Counted from the first letter of the stretch, positions 8,153-18,378 are shown. The stretch: DNA of 64,000 bases from Peptoniphilus sp. ING2-D1G (GCA_000952975.1 LM997412.1:744001-808000); one strand, 5' to 3'. Notes: generated by a model from the letters alone, not told the origin. Translations and numbers: made by a program.

Positions 8153-10757
8153 TAGTGTTTCTTATCCTTTCAATAACCGTGTTCAAAATATTGATTGCTT
8201 CTAAGGGTGATAAATTATTAATATTTATATTTGATATATCTTTTAAAATTTTTTCTGATGCGCTGTATTTATTTCTGGACTTAATATCAGTTTGTTTTGG
8301 TTTATTTATCAAAACACTTTTTTCTTCAGAGATATTATCCAAAATTTCCCTGGATCTATTTAAAACAACTTCGTTTATACCGGCAAGTTTTGCAACCTCA
8401 ATCCCATAGGAATTATTTGTATATCCGTCTATGATTTTTCGCAAAAATATAATAGTATCTTCTTGCTCCTGTACTTGAATGGTCAGGTTGGATATACAAT
8501 CGTATTTTTTTGCTAAATCTACAAGTTCATGGTAGTGGGTTGCAAAGAGAGTCTTTGCTTTTATATTTTCCACAATAAATTCCACAATTGCCCAAGCCAG
8601 TGAAATACCATCATAGGTGCTTGTTCCTCTTCCAACTTCATCCAGAATTATAAGTGATGATGAAGTTGCATTATTTAAAATATTTGCAACTTCTTTCATT
8701 TCAACCATGAAAGTACTCTCTCCTTTTGAAAGATTATCAGAAGCTCCTATGCGCGTAAAAATTTTATCAACAATAGAAAGGTTTGCTTTTGATGCCGGAA
8801 CATAACATCCCATTTGCGCCATTATGACAATAAGTGCAACCTGTCTCATATAGGTGGACTTTCCTGCCATATTAGGACCTGTTATTATGTGTATTAAATT
8901 CTCTTTATTATCCAGCACTGTATCATTTGGAACAAACAATTCATCAGTAAAATTAAACTCAATAATTGGATGTCGACCATCTTTAATTTCTATTACTTCA
9001 TCTTGATTAAATTCTGGTTTTGTATAATTATTTTTTATGGATACATCTGAAAAATTTGTCAATACATCAATCAAAGATACTACTTTAGAGAGTTCTTGAA
9101 TATTTTTTATATTATCAGAAAGGTATTTTTTCAATTCATCAAATAAAGATAATTGTAAAGCTAATGCATCATCTCTGGAAGAAAGAAGCTTTGCCTCCAT
9201 TTCCTTAAGTTCTAAAGAAAAATATCTTTCTGATCCGACTAAAGTTTGCTTTCTGATGTATGTTGAGGGAACTTTATCTACAAAAGACTTTGTAATTTCA
9301 ATGAAATATCCCAGTATTTTATTATATTTAACTCTTAAATTTTTTATGCCGGTTTTTTCTCTTTGTTCATTTTCAAATTCAAGTATCCATTTTTTTGCCT
9401 TTGTACTCATATCAAATAAATCATCGAGTTCTTTTGAAAAACCCTTTTTTATAAACTGTTTTTCTTCAAAATTTGCAGGTGGATCATCAATTATTGTATT
9501 TTCAATAGTTGATTTAAGTTTTTCTAACGGGTTGATTTGATCTGATAATTTAGAAAGAATTTCAGAATTTGATAATTTTAAAATAAATTTTATATTTTTT
9601 ATTGATTTTAATGAATTTAATAAAGCTATTAGATCTTTAGGGGTAATAGTTGAATTGGAAATCTTTACGCTGAGCCTTTCAATATCATAGATTTCATTTA
9701 ACTCTTTGATTATATTATCTAAAAGAATAAAATCTTCATTTAATTTTTCAACTATGTTCAACCTATATTCAATTTCATCTCTATATTTAAGTGGTTTTTC
9801 AATCCATTTTTTCAATGTTCGCGATCCCATAGAGGTTTTGCAATTGTCTAAAACGCCTAAAAGAGAATCTTTCTTTGAATTTGTATTTAATCCCTTTACT
9901 AATTCCAAATTGATTTTTGAGTTCTCATCTATCAGTAAATTGTCATCACTATTGTAATAAATTACAAAATTTAGATGTTTAAACCCATCTTTTTGAGTTT
10001 TTATTACATAACTGAATAAAATTTTTATTGAAATTAAATCGTTTATATTTCGATTATTTTTTAAATTGATCAGTTCACTATATATATTGGTATCATCAAT
10101 ATATTCATCAAAATCATTTACATTAAGATTTAAATCTTCGACAAAGTTGATATAAGAGGGTATATTTTTAAGTATTTTATTGAAATTAACATCCTTTTGT
10201 TTATTAATTAGTATTTCACTGGGATTTATTCTATAACATTCATCAACAAAAAAGATGTTTAACTCCTTTCTATTTAAAAAAGTTTTTTCAGTAATATATA
10301 TTTCTCCGGTACTATAATCCAAATAGGATATAAAAATGCTTAGATTTTTAACATATACACTCATCAAATAGTTATTATTTGAGCTATCTAAATATTCCGA
10401 ATCTGTGAAAGTTCCGGGTGTAATGACTTTTGTAACTTCTCTTTTTACAATGGTTTTTGCTAATTTAGGGTCTTCAACTTGATCGCAAATTGCAACTTTA
10501 TATCCCTTATCGATCAGTTTTGATATATAGGAATTTGAAACGTGATGAGGAAAACCGCACATTGGGACATTATTACCGGTGGAAGCTCTCTTTGTAAGTG
10601 TCAAGTGAAGCTCTTTAGATGCAGTGACTGCATCATCAAAGAACATTTCATAAAAATCTCCCAACCTAAATAAGAGTATTTCATCTTTATGTTTTTTCTT
10701 AACATCCAAGTATTGTTTCATCATGGGAGTAAGATTTTCAATATTAATATCCTTCAA
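8142..10757 (-). CDS. mutS: DNA mismatch repair protein MutS
   Basis: MutS (871 residues) recognises mismatches. The N-terminal mismatch-binding motif is seen in GDFYEMFFDDA (Phe-Tyr-Glu). The C-terminal ABC ATPase has Walker A GPNMAGKST, signature SKGESTFMVEM and Walker B DEVGRGTSTYDG. Length and order match MutS1 rather than MutS2. It starts with TTG at 10757, supported by a GGTG element; the gene overlaps miaB by 14 bases upstream and mutL by 11 bases downstream. Confidence 0.97.
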   Translation of the reverse strand: MKDINIENLTPMMKQYLDVKKKHKDEILLFRLGDFYEMFFDDAVTASKELHLTLTKRASTGNNVPMCGFPHHVSNSYISKLIDKGYKVAICDQVEDPKLAKTIVKREVTKVITPGTFTDSEYLDSSNNNYLMSVYVKNLSIFISYLDYSTGEIYITEKTFLNRKELNIFFVDECYRINPSEILINKQKDVNFNKILKNIPSYINFVEDLNLNVNDFDEYIDDTNIYSELINLKNNRNINDLISIKILFSYVIKTQKDGFKHLNFVIYYNSDDNLLIDENSKINLELVKGLNTNSKKDSLLGVLDNCKTSMGSRTLKKWIEKPLKYRDEIEYRLNIVEKLNEDFILLDNIIKELNEIYDIERLSVKISNSTITPKDLIALLNSLKSIKNIKFILKLSNSEILSKLSDQINPLEKLKSTIENTIIDDPPANFEEKQFIKKGFSKELDDLFDMSTKAKKWILEFENEQREKTGIKNLRVKYNKILGYFIEITKSFVDKVPSTYIRKQTLVGSERYFSLELKEMEAKLLSSRDDALALQLSLFDELKKYLSDNIKNIQELSKVVSLIDVLTNFSDVSIKNNYTKPEFNQDEVIEIKDGRHPIIEFNFTDELFVPNDTVLDNKENLIHIITGPNMAGKSTYMRQVALIVIMAQMGCYVPASKANLSIVDKIFTRIGASDNLSKGESTFMVEMKEVANILNNATSSSLIILDEVGRGTSTYDGISLAWAIVEFIVENIKAKTLFATHYHELVDLAKKYDCISNLTIQVQEQEDTIIFLRKIIDGYTNNSYGIEVAKLAGINEVVLNRSREILDNISEEKSVLINKPKQTDIKSRNKYSASEKILKDISNININNLSPLEAINILNTVIERIRNTNEY

Positions 10758-12153
10758 TTAAATCACCACTTAGAGAAAATGTATTGGCATGTGTAATTTC
10801 GACATTTACAAATTCGCCTATATTCGATTTATCACCTTTAAAATTTACAGTTTTAAATCCTTCAGTTCTTCCTGTCAAGTATTCAGAATTATTCTTACTC
10901 AATCCTTCAACTAATATCTTTTGATTTGTACCTATTAATTTTTTATTCTTTTTTAATTGAATGGGATATAATGCATCTAATAATCTTTGAAACCTTTCAT
11001 GTTTTATATTCTCTGGAATTTGATCTTTAGATTTTGCTGCAATTGTCCCTTCCCTTCTCGAGTATATAAACGTAAAAGATGTGTCATATTCAACCTTATT
11101 TACCAGATCAAGAGTTTCCAAGAAATCCTCTTCGGTCTCTCCTGGAAAACCCACCATTAAATCAGTACATAGAGAAATATCCGGGCATATTGATTTTATT
11201 TTATCAATAATACGCAAATAATATTCTTTAGTATAGTGTCTATTCATTTTTTTTAATATTCTATCTGAACCCGATTGTACGGGTAAATGTAGAAAGTTTG
11301 ATAATTTATCTATATCTTTATATGCATTTAACAGCTCATCTGAAATATCTTTAGGATGTGATGTCATAAATCTAATTCTTTCAAGACCATCTATATCGGA
11401 AATCCTATATAATAATTCTGCAAATGTAACTTTTTTATTTAAATTTTTGCCATAAGAATTTACATTTTGTCCCAACAATGTCACTTCTTTTATACCTGTG
11501 CTTACCAAATTTTTGATTTCTAAGACAATATCTTCAGGGCTTCTACTGTATTCTCTTCCTCTGGTATAAGGGACTATACAAAATGTACAGAAGTTATTGC
11601 AGCCAAACATGATATTTACGTAAGCTTTGAAAGAATAAAGCCTGTTGGCGCCTAAGCTTTCATCTATAACTGAGATGTCATCGTTAATATCAATTGCAAG
11701 TTTGTTGGTTTTATAAGTATTCAATAATAATTCAGGTAACTTCCATATATTATTAGTACCAAAAATAATGTCTACATTTTCAAATTTTTCGATAACATAT
11801 TCTCTTGATTCTTTTCTTTGCATCATACATCCGCATACACCTATTTTAATGTCTTTTTTTTTGTTTTTTAAATGCTTTAGATTTCCCAGCTGTCCATATA
11901 CTTTATCTTCGGCGGAATGTCTTACTGAACAGGTATTTACAATAATTAAATCTGAATTATTAATATCAGGATTTAATTTATAACCCATTTTTCCCAAAAT
12001 CCATTCTATTTTTTCTGAATCATGTTCGTTCATTTGGCATCCATGAGTAATAACTGTTGCTTTCTTAGGTGTTTCGTTATAGGTTGTCTTTATATATTTT
12101 ATTTGCTCTTCAATATTATTTTTATAATCATTTATCAAATTTATATTTTCCAT
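10744..12153 (-). CDS. miaB: tRNA-2-methylthio-N6-dimethylallyladenosine synthase
   Basis: MiaB (469 residues) is a radical-SAM methylthiotransferase acting on i6A37 of tRNA. Order: N-terminal UPF0004 domain with cluster cysteines (THGCQMN, NTCSVR, GCM), radical-SAM motif CNNFCTFC (about 185) and a C-terminal TRAM domain. It is the first gene of the miaB-mutS-mutL-miaA-ynbB operon. The ATG has GAGAGG upstream. Confidence 0.96.
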   Translation of the reverse strand: MENINLINDYKNNIEEQIKYIKTTYNETPKKATVITHGCQMNEHDSEKIEWILGKMGYKLNPDINNSDLIIVNTCSVRHSAEDKVYGQLGNLKHLKNKKKDIKIGVCGCMMQRKESREYVIEKFENVDIIFGTNNIWKLPELLLNTYKTNKLAIDINDDISVIDESLGANRLYSFKAYVNIMFGCNNFCTFCIVPYTRGREYSRSPEDIVLEIKNLVSTGIKEVTLLGQNVNSYGKNLNKKVTFAELLYRISDIDGLERIRFMTSHPKDISDELLNAYKDIDKLSNFLHLPVQSGSDRILKKMNRHYTKEYYLRIIDKIKSICPDISLCTDLMVGFPGETEEDFLETLDLVNKVEYDTSFTFIYSRREGTIAAKSKDQIPENIKHERFQRLLDALYPIQLKKNKKLIGTNQKILVEGLSKNNSEYLTGRTEGFKTVNFKGDKSNIGEFVNVEITHANTFSLSGDLIEGY

Positions 12154-12188
12154 TAAGTTCCTCTCTGATATTAAGATTTACTTAGCTT

Positions 12189-12197
12189 ATTATATCA
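12189..12197 (-). promoter_or_regulatory. Promoter of the miaB operon (extended -10)
   Basis: TGATATAAT on the minus strand is a TGn extended -10 element, 36 bases before the miaB start. No -35 is found at normal spacing. The 21 bases 12187-12207 match the murC upstream region (55446-55466) at all but one position. Confidence 0.6.
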
Positions 12198-12210
12198 TTT
12201 ATATCAAAGT

Positions 12211-12264
12211 TAAAAAATAAAGAAGTATAATTCAGCATTATGAATTTATACTTCTTTATTTTTT
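12211..12264 (-). terminator. Terminator after the ftsK-recA-Rad50-like operon
   Basis: A long hairpin (arms 12212-12234 and 12241-12264, one bulge) ends in a minus-strand T run. Its upstream arm overlaps the last codons of the Rad50-like C-terminal gene, including its stop codon. It separates that operon from the miaB promoter. Confidence 0.8.
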
Positions 12265-12902
12265 TCAACATTTGAAATTCCGTTTCTATTGCTTACAATA
12301 TACGACAAATCACATATTTCACTTAAATGTCTATTATGAGTTACCATTATTACTTGTCTTTTAAACATAGAAGAAGATTTTTTTAAAAATTCACCTAAAT
12401 TAAAAATATAGTCATCGCTTACATGTTTCCCCGGCTCATCAAATATCAAAGGACCTTCAATGCCGGGGCTGTGAATTTGAATAAAGGATATTCTTAAGGC
12501 TATAGAAATTATATCAACAATTCCCCCACCTCTTGCAAGTTCCGGTTTGGTCTTTATGCTATATCCGTCATAATTTGAAACTACATAGAATTCAGCCTGA
12601 GGGATATTTCTACTTTCAGTGATTTCAATTATAAATTCAATGTCTGTCTCTAAAACAAATTGAAGGCATTTAGTAACTAGTTCCTCAATTTGCCTTTTTG
12701 CCTGTTCTCTCCCGTAAGCTGATGTTTTTTGAAAAAGAACTGTAACTTTGGACAAAATATCGTTGTATTTTTCAAGTTTTTCTATTTCAGAAGAGGTTTC
12801 TTTAAACTGTTCTGTAATAATCGACATTTTACCCTTTTCAATATTTATTTCATTTTCAATAGTATTTATGGACTTATTTAATGAATCAATATCCATTTGC
12901 AT
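12246..12902 (-). CDS. Rad50/SbcC-like ATPase, C-terminal half (separate gene)
   Basis: A 218-residue protein that looks like the C-terminal half of a Rad50/SbcC-type ABC ATPase. It has a short coiled coil (about 1-70), an ABC-signature-like segment LARGGGIVDIISIALR (about 122-138), Walker B LIFDEPGKH (about 155) and the switch histidine in VTHNRHL. It lacks a Walker A, which is in the gene at 13140-14588. ATG at 12902 overlaps the previous stop as TGATG, so translation is coupled. A TTG one codon earlier is also possible. With its two upstream neighbours it would form one functional ATPase head. Confidence 0.85.
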   Translation of the reverse strand: MQMDIDSLNKSINTIENEINIEKGKMSIITEQFKETSSEIEKLEKYNDILSKVTVLFQKTSAYGREQAKRQIEELVTKCLQFVLETDIEFIIEITESRNIPQAEFYVVSNYDGYSIKTKPELARGGGIVDIISIALRISFIQIHSPGIEGPLIFDEPGKHVSDDYIFNLGEFLKKSSSMFKRQVIMVTHNRHLSEICDLSYIVSNRNGISNVEKNKEV

Positions 12903-13135
12903 CAATCCTTAGGCATTAATTTGTCAGCCCTGTCCAATAAATCGTCAATTTCATTTTTCAATTTATCGATTTCTGAATTTAAGTTTTCGGGCTCAACACC
13001 ATACTGTTTTATTTGTTCAATTAAATCCTTTTTGGTAGCATATAGACTTTCAAGTTTTATCTCAGCTCTATTTTTTAAATCTTTGGATTTTTCCAGATTA
13101 TCCTTTAATATATTTAATTTTTCTTCATAGTTCAT
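12902..13135 (-). CDS. Small coiled-coil protein between the Rad50-like halves
   Basis: A 77-residue, highly charged, probably all-helical protein (MNYEEKLNILKDNLEKSKD, then repeated Leu/Ile heptads). No catalytic motif is seen. I chose ATG at 13133-13135 because GAGGAG lies 7 bases upstream inside the end of the previous gene; the frame is open further upstream but overlaps that gene. It may supply part of the returning coiled-coil arm of the Rad50-like complex. No family is recognised. Confidence 0.7.
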   Translation of the reverse strand: MNYEEKLNILKDNLEKSKDLKNRAEIKLESLYATKKDLIEQIKQYGVEPENLNSEIDKLKNEIDDLLDRADKLMPKD

Positions 13136-13139
13136 AGAC

Positions 13140-14588
13140 TTACTCCTCAACGTATCTTTTTCTGATATTTTCAATAACTTCATTATCTATTTTGCTAAAA
13201 CATAAGGGGCATTGCCCTATATGAAGCATTTCATTTTGATAGCTTTTATAATTTAATTTGATGTTTTTATCAAATTTTAAATATTCTTCTTTAGATTTTG
13301 ATATATTTTGCTTCAAAGAATCTAAATTAATTTTGCTATTTTTCAGAAAATCATATTTAATTAATACTTTATCAAGTATTTTTAATATATTTTCAATTTC
13401 ATCTAAATCATTGTATTTAAGGCAAAAACTTTTCCCAACTTCAATTCTATTTGATAAATCTTCATAATTTGTAAAGAAGTTTTGAAAAATATTTAGTCGC
13501 ATTAAAAAAACATTTGCTTGATTATATATTTCTTCTATGGCATTTAAATTACTTAACAGATTTAAAATTTTATTTTGATTTTCTATATCGACTAAGCATA
13601 AATCATACTTATTTTTTTGGTAGGTCATTTCTTTATAAAACTTAGTTTTTTGGGAAATTGTATCAATAGTATTTTCATATAAATCTAAATTTTCTAATTT
13701 TTTTATCCATTTTTTATTTTTATTAATTTCTTCACTATTAAATAAAATTTTTTTATTAATATCGGATAAGTTTTTATATTTAAAATATTTTAAAGTTAAT
13801 TTGTTATAAATATTTAAAATAGTATCTAAATTTTTATGTTTTTCTATTACACGAAGTTCATTGTCAATTTCAAATTCAATACTTTTAAATTTTTGTAATA
13901 ATTTTATAAGAGAATTATATTTATCAATTTTGGTGTCTAATTTAAACTTTAGATTTTTAAGTTTCGCTAAAATTTCTTCTTTTTTTGATAGATAATCGAA
14001 TTCCTTTAGTTTTTCAGATAAAAATTCTCTTCTATCTTCAAGAGTTTTAATGTCTGAAGTAGTGCTTTTTGAGTCTCTTATGGTTTCTCTTAAGGCATCA
14101 TCAATGAAATTAACCCCTACTAACCTGCCTATTGCACTTGCACGAATAGAATTTTTTTCGTTTAATAGAAAAGGACCTTCCAATTGTTCAGCTATATTTA
14201 TTATACTATTTGTGGATTCATCTAAATTAATTTTGTACATATTAATTTCTTCCGAAATTTCTTTAGGAACAATTCGTCCAAAGCCTTCAAAATAAAATTC
14301 TTCACCATTGGATTTTTTTAAATAATAGCTATTTTTTGAAGGAGAACGAAATCTTTTTACTATAGCCCCAGTGTTGAAGTGGACACTCACAGACGTATTT
14401 TTTTCGCCCTGTCTAATAAAATAGTCTCCTTGAGGCTCATTGTAAAGAGCCCATTTTATTGCCCTGATTATAGCAGTTTTGCCACTATCTGAATTGCCTA
14501 CAATCACATTTAATCCCTTATCAAAGTCAAGAAGAGTATATTTATGAGATTGAAAATTTTCAAGTTCCAATTTGCTTATATATATCAA
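13140..14588 (-). CDS. Rad50/SbcC-like ATPase, N-terminal half with zinc-hook motif
   Basis: A 482-residue protein. The N-terminus has YISKLELENFQSHKYTLLDF and Walker A GNSDSGKTA (about 31-39), typical of Rad50/SbcC/RecF-like ATPases. A long coiled coil follows (about 170-450), and CPLC (about 464-467) near the end matches a zinc-hook CxxC. The chain then stops, with no Walker B or signature; these are in the gene at 12246-12902. It starts with TTG at 14588, overlapping the nuclease gene's TGA stop (TTGA). Context next to a Mre11-like nuclease and recA supports a role in double-strand-break processing. Confidence 0.88.
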   Translation of the reverse strand: MIYISKLELENFQSHKYTLLDFDKGLNVIVGNSDSGKTAIIRAIKWALYNEPQGDYFIRQGEKNTSVSVHFNTGAIVKRFRSPSKNSYYLKKSNGEEFYFEGFGRIVPKEISEEINMYKINLDESTNSIINIAEQLEGPFLLNEKNSIRASAIGRLVGVNFIDDALRETIRDSKSTTSDIKTLEDRREFLSEKLKEFDYLSKKEEILAKLKNLKFKLDTKIDKYNSLIKLLQKFKSIEFEIDNELRVIEKHKNLDTILNIYNKLTLKYFKYKNLSDINKKILFNSEEINKNKKWIKKLENLDLYENTIDTISQKTKFYKEMTYQKNKYDLCLVDIENQNKILNLLSNLNAIEEIYNQANVFLMRLNIFQNFFTNYEDLSNRIEVGKSFCLKYNDLDEIENILKILDKVLIKYDFLKNSKINLDSLKQNISKSKEEYLKFDKNIKLNYKSYQNEMLHIGQCPLCFSKIDNEVIENIRKRYVEE

Positions 14589-15565
14589 TAAAACTCAGCT
14601 CCTCTTCTTTGTTGCTCTTCGATTCTTGATATAGCTTCATTTCTAATTTCATCTTCAATAGATTCATTATTTGCAATTTCATTTAATATATCATAGACAT
14701 TTAAATTGCTTAGTTGTGTTGTTGAATCAATAATTTCTTTAAATTCATAGATTTTTGATTGTTTGAATTTATGTCTTTCTATTTCCCTTCTATCAAGTAC
14801 GACATTGCCGTCCAATGCGGTTTTTAAATAAATTTCCTTTACGCTAATACAATCGGTAAGCTCTAAAATTACTATCTTAGGTCTTCTGTTTATTTCAGAA
14901 ATTGAATTGGATATTCTAACCAATGCACCAGGATTAATAAAGTATTTTCCATTTATCTCTTGAGTTTTAAAACCAAAATGATAATGTCCTCCTAAAGTGA
15001 TATCTGCTTTAGTATCTAACAAGTCTGAAATAATGGTATGAGGTACATTTTTCAAAAAAGGTTTATCAATTAAAAAACCGTGGGTCATATGAATTTGATA
15101 ATCAATATAGGGGTTTCTATCACTTACAATATATTTGTATCTATTGGCTTCATCATCGATTCCTGCGAAAAAAGGATTAGATGTAAGTTGAACCTTTGTT
15201 CCGTCTTTTTCAAGAATAATTTTTTTATCATTTACAAGTTTTATTATGTTAAAACTATCTAATAAACCAAGCATAGTTCTGTTTAAAGTCTTGTAATTAT
15301 GACCAAATATATCGTGATTTCCACTTATCATGTATATAGGTGCTTTGAATTTTTGAAAAATTTTGGCAAACTCATTGACTATAGATATTGAAGTATCAGG
15401 TCTGTCGAATAAATCTCCTCCATGCAGTACAAAGTCCACATTCTCCTTGATACTTATATCTGCAACCTCATTAATTTTATTCTTTAAAGTTTCGAAGAAA
15501 TTATCAAGTCTATTTTTAGGGTTCGTAGCCCGTATATGTGTATCCGTAAAATACAAAATTTTCAA
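14585..15565 (-). CDS. Mre11/SbcD-like metallophosphoesterase (DNA nuclease)
   Basis: A 326-residue calcineurin-like phosphoesterase. Metal-binding motifs are in order: TDTHI (about 7-11), GGDLFDRP (about 49-56), GNHDIFGH (about 82-89), MTHGF and GGHYHFG (about 193-199). This is the nuclease partner of Rad50/SbcC ATPases, processing DNA ends or hairpins. It starts with TTG at 15565 after a GGTG element, 16 bases after recA, and overlaps the Rad50-like gene. Mre11-like fits better than classical SbcD because its partner ATPase is split and lacks SbcC length. Confidence 0.88.
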   Translation of the reverse strand: MKILYFTDTHIRATNPKNRLDNFFETLKNKINEVADISIKENVDFVLHGGDLFDRPDTSISIVNEFAKIFQKFKAPIYMISGNHDIFGHNYKTLNRTMLGLLDSFNIIKLVNDKKIILEKDGTKVQLTSNPFFAGIDDEANRYKYIVSDRNPYIDYQIHMTHGFLIDKPFLKNVPHTIISDLLDTKADITLGGHYHFGFKTQEINGKYFINPGALVRISNSISEINRRPKIVILELTDCISVKEIYLKTALDGNVVLDRREIERHKFKQSKIYEFKEIIDSTTQLSNLNVYDILNEIANNESIEDEIRNEAISRIEEQQRRGAEFY

Positions 15566-15581
15566 TTACACCACTGCCTTA

Positions 15582-16610
15582 TTATTCGGTTTTTTCTTCT
15601 GTATCGTTAAATTTTTTATTGGTTAAATTAAATTTTTCTCTGACTTTAATTTCTATTTCTTTAGCTATTTCGGGATTTTGTTCAAGAAAAGATTTTGCGT
15701 TTTCTCTACCTTGGCCTAATCTGTGTTCATTGTAGCTGTACCATGCACCGGATTTATTGACTATACCGGAATCAGCAGCTGTATCTAACAGTGATCCTAT
15801 TTTTGAAATTCCCTTGCCATACATTATATCAAATTCAGCAATTTTAAATGGGGGTGCAACTTTATTCTTAACTACTTTGACTCGGACTCTATTTCCCAGA
15901 ATTTGTTCACCTTGCTTAATATTTTCTGTTTTTCTGATATCAAGTCTAATAGTCGCATAAAATTTGAGAGCACGTCCTCCTGTAGTTGTCTCAGGATTAC
16001 CAAACATCACTCCCACCTTTTCTCTTAATTGATTAATAAAAATTACAGCTGCATTTGATTTGTTTATAGCTCCTGTTAATTTTCTTAGCGCTTGAGACAT
16101 AAGTCTTGCTTGTAAGCCTATATGACTATCTCCCATTTCTCCTTCAATCTCAGCTTTTGGGACAAGAGCGGCAACGGAGTCAACGACAACTAAATCCACA
16201 GCATTGGATCTTACAAGCGATTCAGTTATTTCTAATGCTTGTTCTCCGGTATCGGGTTGAGAAATTATTAAGTTTTCAATATCAATTCCAAGATTTTTTG
16301 CATAATTTGCATCTAAGGCATGTTCTGCATCAATAAATGCCGCTATTCCACCATTTTTTTGAGATTCGGCAATTATATGCAAAGCGAGTGTGGTTTTTCC
16401 TGATGATTCTGGCCCATATATTTCGATTATTCTTCCCTTTGGAATACCTCCTACACCTAAGGCTAAATCCAAAGTTAAAGATCCTGTAGGAATGGTTTCT
16501 ATGTCAATTTTGCTATTTTCACCAAGTCTCATAATTGATCCTTTGCCAAATTGTTTTTCGATTTGTGCAATTGTCATGTCCAATGCCTGTTTTTTACTAT
16601 CTTTTTCCAT
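15582..16610 (-). CDS. recA: Recombinase RecA
   Basis: RecA (342 residues) forms the strand-exchange filament and triggers LexA self-cleavage. Walker [10 protein letters not shown] (about 67-75), [20 protein letters not shown] and the L2-region [11 protein letters not shown] are present. It starts 8 bases after cinA and is followed closely by the Mre11/Rad50-like genes. I see no SOS box directly upstream, so any SOS control must come from elsewhere. AGGAGG precedes the ATG. Confidence 0.98.
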   Translation of the reverse strand: MEKDSKKQALDMTIAQIEKQFGKGSIMRLGENSKIDIETIPTGSLTLDLALGVGGIPKGRIIEIYGPESSGKTTLALHIIAESQKNGGIAAFIDAEHALDANYAKNLGIDIENLIISQPDTGEQALEITESLVRSNAVDLVVVDSVAALVPKAEIEGEMGDSHIGLQARLMSQALRKLTGAINKSNAAVIFINQLREKVGVMFGNPETTTGGRALKFYATIRLDIRKTENIKQGEQILGNRVRVKVVKNKVAPPFKIAEFDIMYGKGISKIGSLLDTAADSGIVNKSGAWYSYNEHRLGQGRENAKSFLEQNPEIAKEIEIKVREKFNLTNKKFNDTEEKTE

Positions 16611-16618
16611 ATTTCCTC

Positions 16619-17836
16619 CTATAGGTTAAATATTAAGTGCAGCATGATAGAATCTGCTGTTCTTTGTTGAATTTCATTTCGATTGCCTCTAAAAAAATAT
16701 TCTTTAATTTCGTAGTTATCATCATTATAATAGTAACAAACATATACAGTGCCAATATCTTTTTCCGATTTTACAGGACCGGCTTCTCCAGTTATGGAAA
16801 CATTGATATCACTTAAATTTATATTTTTCAAACCCTTTGCCATTTCATAAGCTGTTTGTTCTGAAACAGCTCCATATTGATTAATTGTATCCTTATTAAC
16901 TCCGAGCATTTTTATTTTAGCTATATTGGAATAGGCTATGATTGAGTTTTTTATTACATTCGATGCTCCGGCCTCTTTAGTAATCATAGAAGTCATTAAT
17001 CCACCGGTCATTGATTCTGCAAAGGATATGGTTAAATTTTTTTCTAAAAGCTTGTTTATGAGTGTTTTTGAAAGATTTACATTGTCTTCAGCATATAAAT
17101 TATTAGTAAATGTAGCATACAAAATATCGATTATGGATTTGACTTTTTTATTTAAATAAGAAAAGTCTTCTCCTTCTGCTATTATTTTAACTTCAGTATC
17201 ATAAAATTTCGCAAAGGTATTTATTGATATGTTCGGCTCTTCAAGCTTTAATTTTCTTATCTCATCCTCTACCCTGCTTTCACCTAATCCCGCTATATTT
17301 AAGGATTTAATAATTATTTTATTATTATTTTTTAAGATATCTTTCAAATAAGTATCCACCATAGGCTCAAATTCTTTAGGTGGTCCTGGGAGTAAAAAAT
17401 ATTTTTTGTTACCCTGTTCAATATATTCTCCAGGAGCTATTCCCCAATTATTATCAAGGATATTTGATGATTCAATAACATAAACTTGGTTTAAATTGTT
17501 TTCAGTCATGATTCTTTTGTTAGCTTCAAATCTCTTTTTTAATTTATTGTATTGATAATCATCCAAGACTAAATTTTTATTTAAAAACTCAGCTAAAACT
17601 TGTTTTGTAATATCATCTGCCGTAGGTCCTAAACCGCCACACAAAAATATTATGTCGACTTTTTCATTCATAATTTTTAGTTGATCTAATAACTCATCGT
17701 GGTCATCTCTGACTGAAACATGATAACTGACATGTATTCCAAATTCTGATAGTCGCTCGGAAAGAAACTTAGAATTTGAGTTTAAAATACTTCCAATCAA
17801 TATTTCGGTGCCAATTGTAATAATAGCAGCTTTCAT
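16619..17836 (-). CDS. cinA: CinA family protein (pyridine nucleotide salvage)
   Basis: CinA (405 residues) has the full two-domain form: an N-terminal MoaB-like domain with [12 protein letters not shown] (about 66-77) and a C-terminal domain with [14 protein letters not shown] (about 260-273), the NMN deamidase (PncC) active-site region. Related proteins hydrolyse ADP-ribose and NMN. The pgsA-cinA-recA order is common in Firmicutes. Confidence 0.93.
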   Translation of the reverse strand: MKAAIITIGTEILIGSILNSNSKFLSERLSEFGIHVSYHVSVRDDHDELLDQLKIMNEKVDIIFLCGGLGPTADDITKQVLAEFLNKNLVLDDYQYNKLKKRFEANKRIMTENNLNQVYVIESSNILDNNWGIAPGEYIEQGNKKYFLLPGPPKEFEPMVDTYLKDILKNNNKIIIKSLNIAGLGESRVEDEIRKLKLEEPNISINTFAKFYDTEVKIIAEGEDFSYLNKKVKSIIDILYATFTNNLYAEDNVNLSKTLINKLLEKNLTISFAESMTGGLMTSMITKEAGASNVIKNSIIAYSNIAKIKMLGVNKDTINQYGAVSEQTAYEMAKGLKNINLSDINVSITGEAGPVKSEKDIGTVYVCYYYNDDNYEIKEYFFRGNRNEIQQRTADSIMLHLIFNL

Positions 17837-17844
17837 AAATTCTC

Positions 17845-18378
17845 CTAAATGTTTTTTAAATCTAAAACCTCTTTATTTTTAATAAAATAATCAATTCCGG
17901 ATATTACAGTAAATAATATTGCAAAATAAAACATATACAGTCCGTATTTGTACAAGGTAGTTATATTGGATAATAATATAATCATAGAAATTAATTGAGA
18001 GATAGTTTTGATTTTTCCTAACTTACTTGCTGCAATAGTTATATTTTCTGATGCAGCAAGTATTCTAAGTCCTGTAACTGCAAACTCTCTGGAGATTATT
18101 ATAATTACTCCCCAGGCAGGAATATCTCCAAGCGCCGTTAATGTAATCATAGCTGCACAAACTAATATTTTATCTGCAAGTGGATCTGCAAATTTTCCGA
18201 AATTTGTAACAAGATGTTTTTTTCTTGCAAGATATCCATCTAAAAAATCTGTAAATGAAGCAAATGCAAATACTATAGTTGCTGCAATTCTCGCCCCTTC
18301 AAAATTCATGTACATCAATAGAACAAATACAGGTACCAACAATATCCTCATTAAAGTTAACTTATTTGCTATGTTCAT
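17845..18378 (-). CDS. pgsA: CDP-diacylglycerol-glycerol-3-phosphate 3-phosphatidyltransferase
   Basis: PgsA (177 residues) makes phosphatidylglycerol phosphate at the membrane. The CDP-alcohol transferase motif is intact, from DFLDGYLAR to the downstream GKFADPLAD (DG..AR, G, D, D). Several membrane helices fill the rest. It overlaps rimO by 4 bases and lies 8 bases before cinA. Confidence 0.95.
   Translation of the reverse strand: MNIANKLTLMRILLVPVFVLLMYMNFEGARIAATIVFAFASFTDFLDGYLARKKHLVTNFGKFADPLADKILVCAAMITLTALGDIPAWGVIIIISREFAVTGLRILAASENITIAASKLGKIKTISQLISMIILLSNITTLYKYGLYMFYFAILFTVISGIDYFIKNKEVLDLKNI

Noticed and set aside
13135-13183. Upstream extension of the 77-residue coiled-coil ORF (in-frame ATG at 13183), which could mean a frameshifted fusion with the preceding ATPase gene
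   Set aside because: A strong GAGGAG with 7-base spacing precedes the internal ATG at 13135, and the next junction is also a clean coupled start. Two independent frameshifts that each create good start signals are less likely than a true split.
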